A stretch of 64,000 nucleotides of DNA. Source: Oleiphilaceae bacterium. GTDB lineage: Bacteria > Pseudomonadota > Gammaproteobacteria > Pseudomonadales > Oleiphilaceae. Within the stretch, counting starts at the first letter, position 1. Each line of letters starts with the position of its first letter. The DNA lies in the NCBI GenBank assembly GCA_022447365.1, contig JAKVBL010000007.1, positions 124,001 through 188,000 on the forward strand. The letters are read 5' to 3'. Positions 21,310 to 29,470 of the stretch are shown piece after piece. The position numbers and the translations under genes were made by a program. Below the pieces are notes generated by a model that was not told where the DNA came from, made no database searches, and saw nothing but the letters and a program-made list of their open reading frames with translations.

Positions 21310-22251
21310 ATGTGGTTTAAAAATCTTTTCTTCTACCGTTTTACTAAACCCGTACCTTTCGACTTAGATGAGCTAGAATCTCGTCTATCAGAGGGAACAT
21401 TCAAGCCTTGCGATAACCAAGAAGCCATGCGCTTAGGGTGGGCTAGCCCAATCGATCAAGAAGGCACTCCTTTTGTACACGTTTGCGACAAGTACTGGAT
21501 GATCTGCTTAAAAAAACAAGAGCGCATACTGCCAAGTTCAGTCGTCACTGAACAAGTTAATATCAAAGCGGCTGAGATTGAAGCAGCACAACATCGTAAA
21601 GTTACGCGCAAAGAAAAAAGCGAACTAAAAGAACTTGTCACTCAAGAACTTTTACCAAGATCGTTTACAAAAACAGTTCGACACTATGCTTATATTTGTC
21701 CGAAAGACGGGTACATGGTGTTAAACACATCGTCTGCAAAGCTGGCTGATGAACTAACTAGCCATCTTCGCAATGCCATGGGGTCTCTGCCAATCAGGGT
21801 ACCAACATTAAATACAGCTCCCGCTGCATTAATGACGGCATGGCTATCTGAGGACGACCTTCCTCCTTCGGGATTCGTTTTAAATGAAGAGTCTGAACTT
21901 GTTACAGGCGGTGAAGAAAAAGCGACCGTTAAATATAAAGGAATGGCAATCGGCAAAGACCAATTGGACCAAAACAAAGCTCTAGGCTTTCAAGTCAAAA
22001 AACAAGCCTTTACCTGGGAAGAAAAATTGAGTTTCGTACTCTCTGACGATTTTGGCGTAAAGCGCGTAAAATTCTTGGATATGATGCAAGACAAGCTCGA
22101 CGACACACAAGCCGAGGGTGCGGCGGAAAAATTTGATGCCGGTTTTGCGATCATGGCACTTGAGGTTGACCGCTTACTGCCAGCACTACTTAATGCATTT
22201 GGCGGAGAAGATACTAGCGCCCTAATCACAGACGATGAATCTGCAGCTTAA
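21310..22251 (+). CDS. rdgC: Recombination-associated protein RdgC
   Basis: This 313-residue protein has the family start MWFKNLFFYRFTKP, LGWASPIDQEG, KKQERILPSSVV, and a C-terminal half with TWEEKLSFVLSDDFGVKRVKF. RdgC forms a ring dimer that binds double-stranded DNA and counteracts RecA loading. The gene stands alone and is divergent from the yaaA unit. An inverted repeat follows 23 bases after the stop. Confidence 0.96.
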   Translation: MWFKNLFFYRFTKPVPFDLDELESRLSEGTFKPCDNQEAMRLGWASPIDQEGTPFVHVCDKYWMICLKKQERILPSSVVTEQVNIKAAEIEAAQHRKVTRKEKSELKELVTQELLPRSFTKTVRHYAYICPKDGYMVLNTSSAKLADELTSHLRNAMGSLPIRVPTLNTAPAALMTAWLSEDDLPPSGFVLNEESELVTGGEEKATVKYKGMAIGKDQLDQNKALGFQVKKQAFTWEEKLSFVLSDDFGVKRVKFLDMMQDKLDDTQAEGAAEKFDAGFAIMALEVDRLLPALLNAFGGEDTSALITDDESAA

Positions 22252-22274
22252 AGCCACACTAAAGCTTACCAATA

Positions 22275-22303
22275 GGAGGTTAAGGCCTTAGGTCTTAACC
22301 TCT
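22275..22303 (+). terminator. Inverted repeat after rdgC, possible terminator
   Basis: GAGGTTAAG, nine-base loop, CTTAACCTC. The stem is perfect but not followed by a T run, so termination may be weak or the hairpin may protect the mRNA 3' end. Confidence 0.45.
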
Positions 22304-22349
22304 GCAAGTCATCGACCTTTTTGGTAGAAAAATATTTTCATTCCCTCCC

Positions 22350-22378
22350 CTTGGAATCCAACAAAAAGATCTCATATG
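22350..22378 (+). promoter_or_regulatory. Candidate sigma-32 heat-shock promoter for ibpA
   Basis: CTTGGAA (22350-22356), a 13-base spacer, then TCTCATAT (22370-22377). This fits the heat-shock pattern CTTGAAA-N13-CCCCATNT with few mismatches. Transcription would start near 22384, leaving a leader of about 105 bases. Confidence 0.65.
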
Positions 22379-22383
22379 TATTA

Positions 22384-22489
22384 TTAAGAGAGACGCCAAT
22401 AGGGTTTTTCTTAACATAACGCCTAAACAAGGGCACAGATAACGCCGTCAGGGTTATCGATATATTTATTGCTCAACGAGGATAAAACT
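22384..22489 (+). promoter_or_regulatory. ROSE-type RNA thermometer in the ibpA leader
   Basis: The last hairpin of the leader pairs TTGCTC (22469-22474) with GAGGA (22478-22482), which includes the ribosome-binding site. The loop is AAC, and a G opposite G (22471/22481) sits within the stem. The U(U/C)GCU box facing the Shine-Dalgarno across a G-G pair is the hallmark of ROSE elements in small heat-shock genes. A second hairpin, GATAAC...GTTATC (22438-22458), lies just upstream, as in multi-hairpin ROSE leaders. Melting at higher temperature would free the ribosome site. Confidence 0.75.
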
Positions 22490-22927
22490 ATGAGATCTAT
22501 CGACCTTTCACCACTATACAGAACTGCAATTGGCTACGATCACGTACTTAACTTGCTAGAAAGCGCAAGTAGAGGCGATTCGAAAAATACTGGCTACCCG
22601 CCCTACAACATTGAAGTAATCGAATCCGACAAATATCAAATTACACTCGCAGTTGCTGGTTTCTCAAAGAACGAAATTCAGATCACAAGCGAGCGCAATA
22701 AGCTCAATATTAAAGGAAAGCATGTTGCAGACCACAAAGAACGAAAGTTCCTACATCAAGGTATTGCTGGTCGTGACTTCGAACGCACCTTCGAACTCGC
22801 TGAACATGTTCGCGTCGTCGGCGCAGATCTCGAAAATGGCCTTCTAAAGGTTGATCTTGTCAAAGAGATCCCTGAAGCGATGAAGCCTAAGAAAATCGAA
22901 ATTGGAACTCAAATTATCGACGCTTAA
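22490..22927 (+). CDS. ibpA: Small heat-shock protein IbpA/IbpB family (Hsp20)
   Basis: This 145-residue protein begins MRSIDLSPLYRTAIGYDHV, nearly the E. coli IbpA start. It has YPPYNIEVI and an alpha-crystallin domain through AVAGFSKNEIQI, GIAGRDFERTFELAEHV and ENGLLKVDL, ending PKKIEIG. It holds unfolding proteins for DnaK/ClpB and sits on inclusion bodies. I chose ATG 22490 because the GAGG site precedes it at a normal distance; the frame extends seven codons upstream only through the leader. Confidence 0.96.
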   Translation: MRSIDLSPLYRTAIGYDHVLNLLESASRGDSKNTGYPPYNIEVIESDKYQITLAVAGFSKNEIQITSERNKLNIKGKHVADHKERKFLHQGIAGRDFERTFELAEHVRVVGADLENGLLKVDLVKEIPEAMKPKKIEIGTQIIDA

Positions 22928-22951
22928 ATTCATTTTCTAGACCTTCTTAAA

Positions 22952-22976
22952 GAGCGGCAATTAGCCGCTCGTTTTG
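22952..22976 (+). terminator. Terminator after ibpA
   Basis: GAGCGGC, loop AATTA, GCCGCTC, then GTTTTG. The GC-rich seven-pair stem lies 24 bases past the ibpA stop. Confidence 0.85.
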
Positions 22977-23076
22977 CATAGACATATCAAAAATGTAATT
23001 TTAGAAACCGGCCTATCCACTTTATTTTGAACTATTAACCCATATATCCGTTCAAGTACTCATATCGGAGATTGAA

Positions 23077-23970
23077 GTGAAGCGCATATTACTGTTTTTA
23101 GCTACTAACTTAGCAATCATTGTTGTCTTAAGTATTACACTCAGACTACTTGGATTTGAACGCATTCTCGACGCCAACGGTGTCGACCTAAACATGAACT
23201 CCTTACTACTGTTCGCATCAGTATTTGGATTTGGCGGCTCATTTATATCCCTTGCGATCTCAAAGTGGATGGCGAAAAAGACCACCGGCGCTAAAGTAAT
23301 TACGCAAGCCAGCAACCCAACAGAAAAATGGCTAGTAGACACCGTTAGCATGCAGGCAAAAGCGGCAGGTATTGGAATGCCTGAGGTCGCGATTTATCCG
23401 GGTAAAGAAGTTAATGCATTCGCCACGGGTGCCAACCGAAACAATGCATTGGTTGCCGTGAGTGCAGGCCTTTTAAACAACATGACCAAAGATGAAGCTG
23501 AGGCTGTTTTAGCCCATGAAGTAAGCCATGTTGCTAACGGCGACATGATCACATTGAGCTTAATCCAAGGCGTCGTGAACACATTTGTGATTTTCTTCAG
23601 TCGCGTTATTGGCCACACCATCGATCGTGTGGTTTTCAAAAACGAACGAGGCCACGGCATTGCATATTGGGTATCAACGATTATCGCTGAAATCGTACTG
23701 AGCATACTCGCTAGCACCATTGTTATGTGGTTCTCTCGCCAACGAGAATATCGCGCTGATGCTGGCGGAGCAAAACTAGCAGGCACGCATAAGATGATCG
23801 CAGCATTGAAGAGACTTCAAGCACAAACAGAGAGCCAAGAACTCCCTGACCAATTAACAGCGTTTGGCATTTCCGGACTCAGACACTCTAAATTTGGTGC
23901 GTTGTTTTTATCTCACCCGCCATTAGAGCAACGAATTCAAGCACTAGAGCAATCGATGGCGCGAAACTAA
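23077..23970 (+). CDS. htpX: Membrane zinc protease HtpX
   Basis: This 297-residue M48 protease has two N-terminal membrane segments (residues 4-24 and about 38-58). The zinc-binding HEVSH lies in [13 protein letters not shown], and [13 protein letters not shown] supplies the downstream Glu ligand. Further membrane segments lie around [14 protein letters not shown] and [17 protein letters not shown]. It degrades damaged inner-membrane proteins with FtsH. The start is GTG 23077 with GGAG seven bases upstream. It directly follows ibpA, so two heat-stress proteins are adjacent, but the ibpA terminator suggests a separate promoter. Confidence 0.96.
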   Translation: MKRILLFLATNLAIIVVLSITLRLLGFERILDANGVDLNMNSLLLFASVFGFGGSFISLAISKWMAKKTTGAKVITQASNPTEKWLVDTVSMQAKAAGIGMPEVAIYPGKEVNAFATGANRNNALVAVSAGLLNNMTKDEAEAVLAHEVSHVANGDMITLSLIQGVVNTFVIFFSRVIGHTIDRVVFKNERGHGIAYWVSTIIAEIVLSILASTIVMWFSRQREYRADAGGAKLAGTHKMIAALKRLQAQTESQELPDQLTAFGISGLRHSKFGALFLSHPPLEQRIQALEQSMARN

Positions 23971-23992
23971 GAACGCTTAGTTCGCACACAAT

Positions 23993-24020
23993 AAAAAAGG
24001 CCGCAATAGCGGCCTTTTTT
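23993..24020. terminator. Bidirectional terminator between htpX and fliS
   Basis: AAAAAAGGCCGC, loop AATA, GCGGCCTTTTTT: symmetrical A and T runs serve htpX (+) and fliS (-). Confidence 0.95.
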
Positions 24021-24035
24021 GATAATCACTAATGC

Positions 24036-24431
24036 TTAGATCAGCCCCTGCGCCTCTGCTTCTGAACGAATGCCAGCCCATCCTTCGCGCACTGTTCTGA
24101 TGTGACTTGCCACTTCATCCAACAACTCAACATCATTTTTGAGATTCGCTTCTAACAACCGGCTTTCACAATAGGCATATAGTTGCGCCAAGTTATCGGC
24201 TAACTCTTCCGCTTTTGACTCATCAATAAAACTTCGCAAACCAGCCAAGATATCAATCGTCTTGTTGATAAACTTATTCTTAGCTTCATAGTCCTTCGCT
24301 AAAATACGTGCTTTGGCCATATTAATACGCTCAAGAGCGCCGTCATAGAGCAACTCAATCAACTTATGCCGATCAACATCTACAACGCTAGTTTGCGCAT
24401 TCACTGCCGCATATTGATTTAGTGCTTTCAT
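24036..24431 (-). CDS. fliS: Flagellar export chaperone FliS
   Basis: This 131-residue helical protein has the family signature YAAVNAQTSVVDVDRHKLIELLYDGALERI followed by KARILAKDYEAKNKFINKTIDILAGL. It binds the C-terminus of flagellin in the cytoplasm and prevents early polymerisation. It follows fliD by 12 bases and ends in a shared terminator. Confidence 0.96.
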   Translation of the reverse strand: MKALNQYAAVNAQTSVVDVDRHKLIELLYDGALERINMAKARILAKDYEAKNKFINKTIDILAGLRSFIDESKAEELADNLAQLYAYCESRLLEANLKNDVELLDEVASHIRTVREGWAGIRSEAEAQGLI

Positions 24432-24443
24432 TATAATTCTCCA

Positions 24444-26426
24444 CTAGTCATCGCTTCCGGTACCAGCTAAAGCTTCGAGCTGGCCCTTGATGAAATCTTG
24501 CGTACTGTTTAACTGCGCGATAAGTATATCGGCAGCGGTAAATTGTCGTACAAGATTACTTTCTAAATTTGTTAGACGTTCCTCAAGCTTTGCACGCGAT
24601 AACGCAATGCTATCAAGCTCAGAATTTAAACGTTCATTCTTGGCGGTTATCGTACCATCTACGGACAAAAAGTTGTTAATAAGGTCAACTAACTTTTCAC
24701 CTACACCTTCGATATAGCTAACAGATCCTCGGCTACCTGTCGCACCACCTTGGATTTCTACCAAGAGCCCCGCCACATCAGTGCCTGATGCGCCCGACAG
24801 AACCTGTCCGGTACCGGTCGCAGCAACACCATTGATTGTGCCTTCGACATCTAATCCAGCCGTACCAGCAACAGCATCTATGCCAAGCGTAGTTAAGGTC
24901 GTTGCATCAACACCAAGGAATTGAACTTGGGAATTGCTACCATAGCTATCAGAGGTAAACGTAAGCTGATTAGAACCATCTAGCGCGACAACAAGGCTTA
25001 CGCCAGCATTGGATAAGCTTTGATCCGCATTGATCTGAGATTGAATTTCTGCAACCAAGTCTGCTTGATTATAAGTACCTGCTGTTAAGGTAATTGTCGC
25101 TGAACTATTACCATCGATACTCAACGTAAACGTATCATTATCGCCATCGATCACCGTACTGGCGGCCAATGCACTTGCACCTGTAAACGCACCCTTCGTT
25201 GAGAGTTGCGTCACATTTATATCGTAGCTACCTGGCTTTGTATCAGACCCTGCTCTCAAAAACTCAATTTGCCCATCGGTCGTACGGCCCTGCTTAGAAA
25301 ATACCGCCGCAACAGACTCTGGGCTCGACTCTAATTTTTCGCGGAATTCAGCCTCATTAAACTGAAGGTTTCCAGTGTCATTATTGGTAGAGATACCAAG
25401 CTCAGCAAGGCCCCGTACAGGATCATTACCCAAACCTTCGATTGTTCTACCTAAGATATTTCGGATTTGATTGGAAATTGAGCGCGTAGCTGTATCACCA
25501 ACCAATAGGCCGGCTGCCGCAGGATTACTTGGATCAATCTGTGAGTTTTCAACAATCAACGCTCGCAAGGCATTATATTTATCTACAAACTCTTGAACTT
25601 TCTCGACAACCACATCGTCATCGCGCTCAACAGTAAGACTTGCCGGTGAGCCTGTGTTTGTACCTTTGAGTTCGATTGTCAAACCTTCAACAAGATCATC
25701 AACGGTATTCGAGGTACGCGTAATAGCAATGCCGTTGAAGTTAAACGACGCATCAGTTGCTGCCTGATTCTGAATTAGGTTTTGTGCCCCTGTGGTATAG
25801 GAAAGCTGCGACAGCCCTGTCCCATCAATGTTATTACCGTCCGAATCAGTAACGTTAATTTCTATAGCCTTCGCAACACCTGTTTCACTGCTCGTGATAA
25901 CAAGCTGATAGCCAGAACCATTGTTAATAACCGTTGCGCTCGCTCCCAACGCAGACTCTTCATTAATCGCTGACGCGATACCATCCAAGGTATTATTCGA
26001 CGAATTGATCGCGAGATTTGTTGTCACACCATCAATAGTGAAGGCTAGTGTGCCCTCTCCTACTTGCGTTGTATCGGAGTCGGCGAAAGTTCCAGAACTC
26101 AAAGATTGTGATTTAGCGAGACTAGTAACTTCAAGCGTATAGTTACCTGCAATCGCTTTAGAATTTGTACTTGCCGTAAAGGCAGAACTAGCTGTATTGA
26201 CGGTCAATTCATTAAATGTATCGGGGTTAGCTAGATTCCGAGCAGGAAGACGGATATCTGTCACTGCAGATTGTATCTGAGCGAATAAAGACAGCTCAGC
26301 CGTGACGGATTCTTCTCGTGAATTTAAGCGATTCTCTGTAGGCGTTCTTTCAGCAGAGACTAACTGATCGATAAGATCACTGGTCAAAACGCCAGAACCA
26401 ATACCTACAGATGATACGTTAGCCAT
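24444..26426 (-). CDS. fliD: Flagellar filament cap protein FliD
   Basis: This 660-residue protein starts with SSVGIGSGVLTSDLIDQLVSAER (FliD N-terminal domain) and ends with a coiled coil (ERLNSELDSIALSRAKLEERLTNLE and FTAADILIAQLNST). The middle carries flagellin hook IN-type segments. It is longer than the E. coli protein (about 470), mainly through extra central domains, matching the enlarged flagellins next door. It forms the pentameric or hexameric cap that folds flagellin at the filament tip. fliS follows directly. Confidence 0.95.
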   Translation of the reverse strand: MANVSSVGIGSGVLTSDLIDQLVSAERTPTENRLNSREESVTAELSLFAQIQSAVTDIRLPARNLANPDTFNELTVNTASSAFTASTNSKAIAGNYTLEVTSLAKSQSLSSGTFADSDTTQVGEGTLAFTIDGVTTNLAINSSNNTLDGIASAINEESALGASATVINNGSGYQLVITSSETGVAKAIEINVTDSDGNNIDGTGLSQLSYTTGAQNLIQNQAATDASFNFNGIAITRTSNTVDDLVEGLTIELKGTNTGSPASLTVERDDDVVVEKVQEFVDKYNALRALIVENSQIDPSNPAAAGLLVGDTATRSISNQIRNILGRTIEGLGNDPVRGLAELGISTNNDTGNLQFNEAEFREKLESSPESVAAVFSKQGRTTDGQIEFLRAGSDTKPGSYDINVTQLSTKGAFTGASALAASTVIDGDNDTFTLSIDGNSSATITLTAGTYNQADLVAEIQSQINADQSLSNAGVSLVVALDGSNQLTFTSDSYGSNSQVQFLGVDATTLTTLGIDAVAGTAGLDVEGTINGVAATGTGQVLSGASGTDVAGLLVEIQGGATGSRGSVSYIEGVGEKLVDLINNFLSVDGTITAKNERLNSELDSIALSRAKLEERLTNLESNLVRQFTAADILIAQLNSTQDFIKGQLEALAGTGSDD

Positions 26427-26473
26427 AATTACTACCTTTTAAATAATTTACCCTAGCGAGACTAGCCTAGGAC

Positions 26474-26504
26474 AAAAAAGGGCAAAAGTTTACCTTTTGC
26501 CCTT
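26474..26504 (-). terminator. Terminator after flaG
   Basis: On the minus strand AAGGGCAAAAG, loop GTAAA, CTTTTGCCCTT, then a T run. It separates flaG from fliD-fliS, so fliD needs its own promoter, which I could not locate. Confidence 0.9.
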
Positions 26505-26533
26505 ACATATTCAGCACCGGATTGCCGGTTTAT

Positions 26534-26911
26534 CTAAACTTTTGCTTTAAATAAACTTATCGGTTCATCCTGCTGCAAATCTCGAGCCAAACGAATAGCG
26601 ACATCATCTGGAATTTGTCGAACTACCTCTTCAGTACTCCGATCATAAACAGTTATCACTGTTTTTCCTGACGTGTCATCCAATCGAAACTGCAAATCTC
26701 GCTGTACCGATTGAACATATTCATTTAGATTCGCGACCGCTTGCTCTACTTGCTCTGCACCCTGCTCGGCAACATCAGTAAGTTCAGAAGCGATCTCATC
26801 CGCTTGACGATTTGGTGCTGAATCCCCTGCAGTCGTTTTTGCAGGAAGCGTTACCTCTGAAGCTCCCTGCCTCAAAGCGAACTCAGTGTTTACGAGTTTA
26901 ACGTCATTCAT
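26534..26911 (-). CDS. flaG: Flagellar protein FlaG
   Basis: This 125-residue protein has a variable, Ala/Glu-rich N-terminus. The conserved C-terminal FlaG segment follows: LQFRLDDTSGKTVITVYDRSTEEVVRQIPDDVAIRLAR. FlaG proteins influence filament length in polar flagellates and commonly sit between flagellin and fliD, as here. Confidence 0.92.
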   Translation of the reverse strand: MNDVKLVNTEFALRQGASEVTLPAKTTAGDSAPNRQADEIASELTDVAEQGAEQVEQAVANLNEYVQSVQRDLQFRLDDTSGKTVITVYDRSTEEVVRQIPDDVAIRLARDLQQDEPISLFKAKV

Positions 26912-26943
26912 AATTGCACCCTTATCCTTAGCTTAAGTTTAAC

Positions 26944-26973
26944 CTTAGTGGCACAATGATTTCTGCCACTAAG
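26944..26973 (-). terminator. Hairpin after the minus-strand flagellin gene
   Basis: CTTAGTGGCA, ten-base loop, TGCCACTAAG: a perfect ten-pair stem 24 bases after the flagellin stop. No long T run follows, so it may terminate weakly, protect the abundant flagellin mRNA, or allow read-through into flaG. Confidence 0.55.
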
Positions 26974-26996
26974 ATCAAAAAGTCCTTAGCTTCTTA

Positions 26997-29090
26997 TTAC
27001 TGAAGAAGTGAAAGAACCTGCTGAGGCCGAGCATTAGCCTGAGCCAATACTGAAATACCGGCCTGCTGAAGAACCTGCGCTCTTGAAAGCGCAGCCGTTT
27101 CTGCTGCGAAATCCGCATCTTTAATTCGACTTGATGATGCAGAGAAGTTTTCAATCGCAATCGCGTTAGCAGAGATAACGTTTTCAAAACGCGTCTGAAT
27201 CGAACCAAGTTTCGCCCGCTCTGCGTTCACAGTGTTAATTGCATTATCCACTGCGGCAATCGCTGCTTTAGCACCATCAGCTGTAGAAATATCCACATCT
27301 TTAAGGAGCGTACCAGATTCTGTCGCACCGTAAGAGCCAATGTTCAGACCAGAACTTTCGATGTCACCAGTTTCACTACCTAGGTTAATTTCGCCACCGC
27401 CAGTTAAAGTTACGCCAGCTACATAGGTATCAGCTGTAAGGCCAGTGTTTGTTACCGTACCACCAACGACAATGTTGCGACCATCATCAGCAACAAGAGT
27501 TAACTGGTCACCATCGAGAACCTCAGCACGAACACCTGTTTGACCAGAGGCTTGGTTGATCGCTTCAACGACATTAGTAACCTGTTCACTTAAAGAGCTG
27601 CCCGCACCAGCGTTAATTGTAGCGCCATTGATCGTAAGACCTGCGACTGCACCGGCCGATACTGCAGCAGAGTTGACCGTATTTTGGTTAGCCGTTGCTG
27701 AAACACCTGTTGTATCAGAAATGCGGTTGATAGCTGCAGCTAAAGCGATACCACTAGCAGACTGACTACCAGTAGAAGCTGTATCGTCGCTTGCGAAGGT
27801 AGCGCCAACGTTAGCACCGTTGATAGTTAGGTCACCGGAAACCAACGCAGCACGGCTGGCATCTGAAGAGTTATCACCAACTACTGAAGCAGTGTTACCA
27901 GAGAATGTACCAGTTTCAAAACCGGCATTATCGATATTGCCTGTTGTTGAACTAAGAGTGATATCCGAGCCGTCAGTGCTTGATAAAGTAACATTACCAA
28001 CGTAGACGTTTGCGTTAGTTGCAGCACCCGCACGTAAACCTGCAGCAGCAGCGTCACCAGCCGTACCATCTAATAACGAGATGTTACGACCATCTTCAGC
28101 CGTCAAATCAACGCGGAAACCGTCGTCAGTTTCAACGACCGCTGCGGTAACGCCGGTTGCGTCTTGGCGAGAATTAATTTGATCAGCTACTTTACCAAGT
28201 TCTGTTTGAGTAGCTGTAGCGTTGTTCGCACCTGATGCCGCAACAACCAAGGACAGCTGAACACCATTAATAGTTACGACACGCGTGCCCGCAGTAGTAC
28301 CAGATGCAGACGTTACTGAAGTACCTTCTACTGTGTTAGCATTCGCCGTTGCTACAACACCAGTCTGATCACTTACTGCATTGATTGCAGCAGCTTTTGA
28401 AATTGCACTTGAGCTCTTAAGTAGTGCTGATGCTGTGTCAGAACCACCAGATGATGCACCAACTGATACTCCATTGATTACCAAATCGCCGGCAACAAGC
28501 TCACGAAGGGCGGCACCTGTGGCGTTCGCTGCGATCGCTGCCTTGCTAGAGTTACTAGACACACCAGAAGAGGCTGCTGAACCAAGTGAAGATGTGTCAA
28601 CAGACCCTAGGCTAACCGTTACCTCATCACCAACGTTTGCGCCAACTTGGAAAGATTTGCCTTGGAAAGAACCGTCTAGCAGATTTACGCCGTTAAATGT
28701 TGCAGAACCTGCAGTTCGCTCAATTTCTGAAATCAACTGCTGCGCTTCTTGATTCAAAGCAACTCGCTCTGAATCACCGTTCGAAGCGTTCGAAGACTGA
28801 ACCGAAAGCTCACGTAAACGCTGCAAACTTGTAGAAATCGATTCAATAGAACCTTCAGCGATCTGTGCAAGCGAGACACCGTCACCCGCATTTCGTGATG
28901 CTACGCTCAAACCACGAACCTGAGCGTCAATACGGTTAGCAATCGCGATGCCAGCTGCATCATCTTTTGCACTGTTAATACGAAGACCAGAAGACAAACG
29001 CTGCAACGCTGTTTCCTGTGCTGACTGAGAGCTATCCAAGTTACGCTGAGCGTTTAAGGATGCGATGTTAGTATTAATTATTTGTGGCAT
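26997..29090 (-). CDS. Flagellin, large, with duplicated central modules
   Basis: This 697-residue flagellin starts at ATG 29090 (MPQIINTNIASLNAQRNLD) behind AGGAG; a frame extending upstream is leader. The N-terminal D0/D1 region (LQRLSSGLRINSAKDDAAG) and C-terminal D1/D0 region (SSRIKDADFAAETA, ALSRAQVLQQAG) are standard. Between them lies a variable centre with two copies of a module: GDL-INGVSVGA/INGANVGA, then AAINAVSDQTGVVATAN / AAINRISDTTGVSATAN, then a second TGV repeat and EDGRN/DDGRN. These are flagellin hook IN-type repeats. It is the major-filament type behind a sigma-28 promoter. Confidence 0.95.
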   Translation of the reverse strand: MPQIINTNIASLNAQRNLDSSQSAQETALQRLSSGLRINSAKDDAAGIAIANRIDAQVRGLSVASRNAGDGVSLAQIAEGSIESISTSLQRLRELSVQSSNASNGDSERVALNQEAQQLISEIERTAGSATFNGVNLLDGSFQGKSFQVGANVGDEVTVSLGSVDTSSLGSAASSGVSSNSSKAAIAANATGAALRELVAGDLVINGVSVGASSGGSDTASALLKSSSAISKAAAINAVSDQTGVVATANANTVEGTSVTSASGTTAGTRVVTINGVQLSLVVAASGANNATATQTELGKVADQINSRQDATGVTAAVVETDDGFRVDLTAEDGRNISLLDGTAGDAAAAGLRAGAATNANVYVGNVTLSSTDGSDITLSSTTGNIDNAGFETGTFSGNTASVVGDNSSDASRAALVSGDLTINGANVGATFASDDTASTGSQSASGIALAAAINRISDTTGVSATANQNTVNSAAVSAGAVAGLTINGATINAGAGSSLSEQVTNVVEAINQASGQTGVRAEVLDGDQLTLVADDGRNIVVGGTVTNTGLTADTYVAGVTLTGGGEINLGSETGDIESSGLNIGSYGATESGTLLKDVDISTADGAKAAIAAVDNAINTVNAERAKLGSIQTRFENVISANAIAIENFSASSSRIKDADFAAETAALSRAQVLQQAGISVLAQANARPQQVLSLLQ

Positions 29091-29180
29091 ATCGTCTCTC
29101 CTGAATTGAGCAATCTGCTGTTCGACACCATAGTTCTGACCAACAGAACTATGTCTTGTAAGTCGAACTCGTTGCAAACC

Positions 29181-29207
29181 TTAACGGCACTCGGGAAATA
29201 AACTTTA
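29181..29207 (-). promoter_or_regulatory. Sigma-28 (FliA) promoter for the minus-strand flagellin
   Basis: On the minus strand TAAAGTTT (29207-29200), an 11-base spacer, GCCGTTAA (29188-29181). This matches the FliA consensus TAAAGTTT-N11-GCCGATAA with one mismatch. The start would be near 29174, giving a leader of about 84 bases. Confidence 0.92.
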
Positions 29208-29370
29208 AAAGAAACGGCAACTATATTGTTACGGAGTGTTAAGGTCTGTAATAAAAGCGGCAAGCGGTGTCCGATTTTTGGCATATCAAAACCCACCCAT
29301 ATTTTAACCTCAAACAAAAAACCCTATAAGTCATTGATTTATAATATTTAATAAAAGTAAAAACCAAACA

Positions 29371-29386
29371 TGGCACAGAATTCGCT
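29371..29386 (+). promoter_or_regulatory. Sigma-54 (RpoN) promoter for the plus-strand flagellin
   Basis: TGGCACAGAATTCGCT matches TGGCACG-N4-TTGCW with the invariant GG (-24) and GC (-12) at the correct distance and two mismatches. Transcription would begin near 29397, about 74 bases before the flagellin ATG. The remaining parts of the divergent 380-base region (29091-29470) show no gene. Confidence 0.82.
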
Positions 29387-29470
29387 GAACAGTAATCAAT
29401 CGGCGATTCGTTACAAACACGCCAAAATATTTTTTGAATTTGCACGCATGTATGGCTGAAGGGGAAGACC

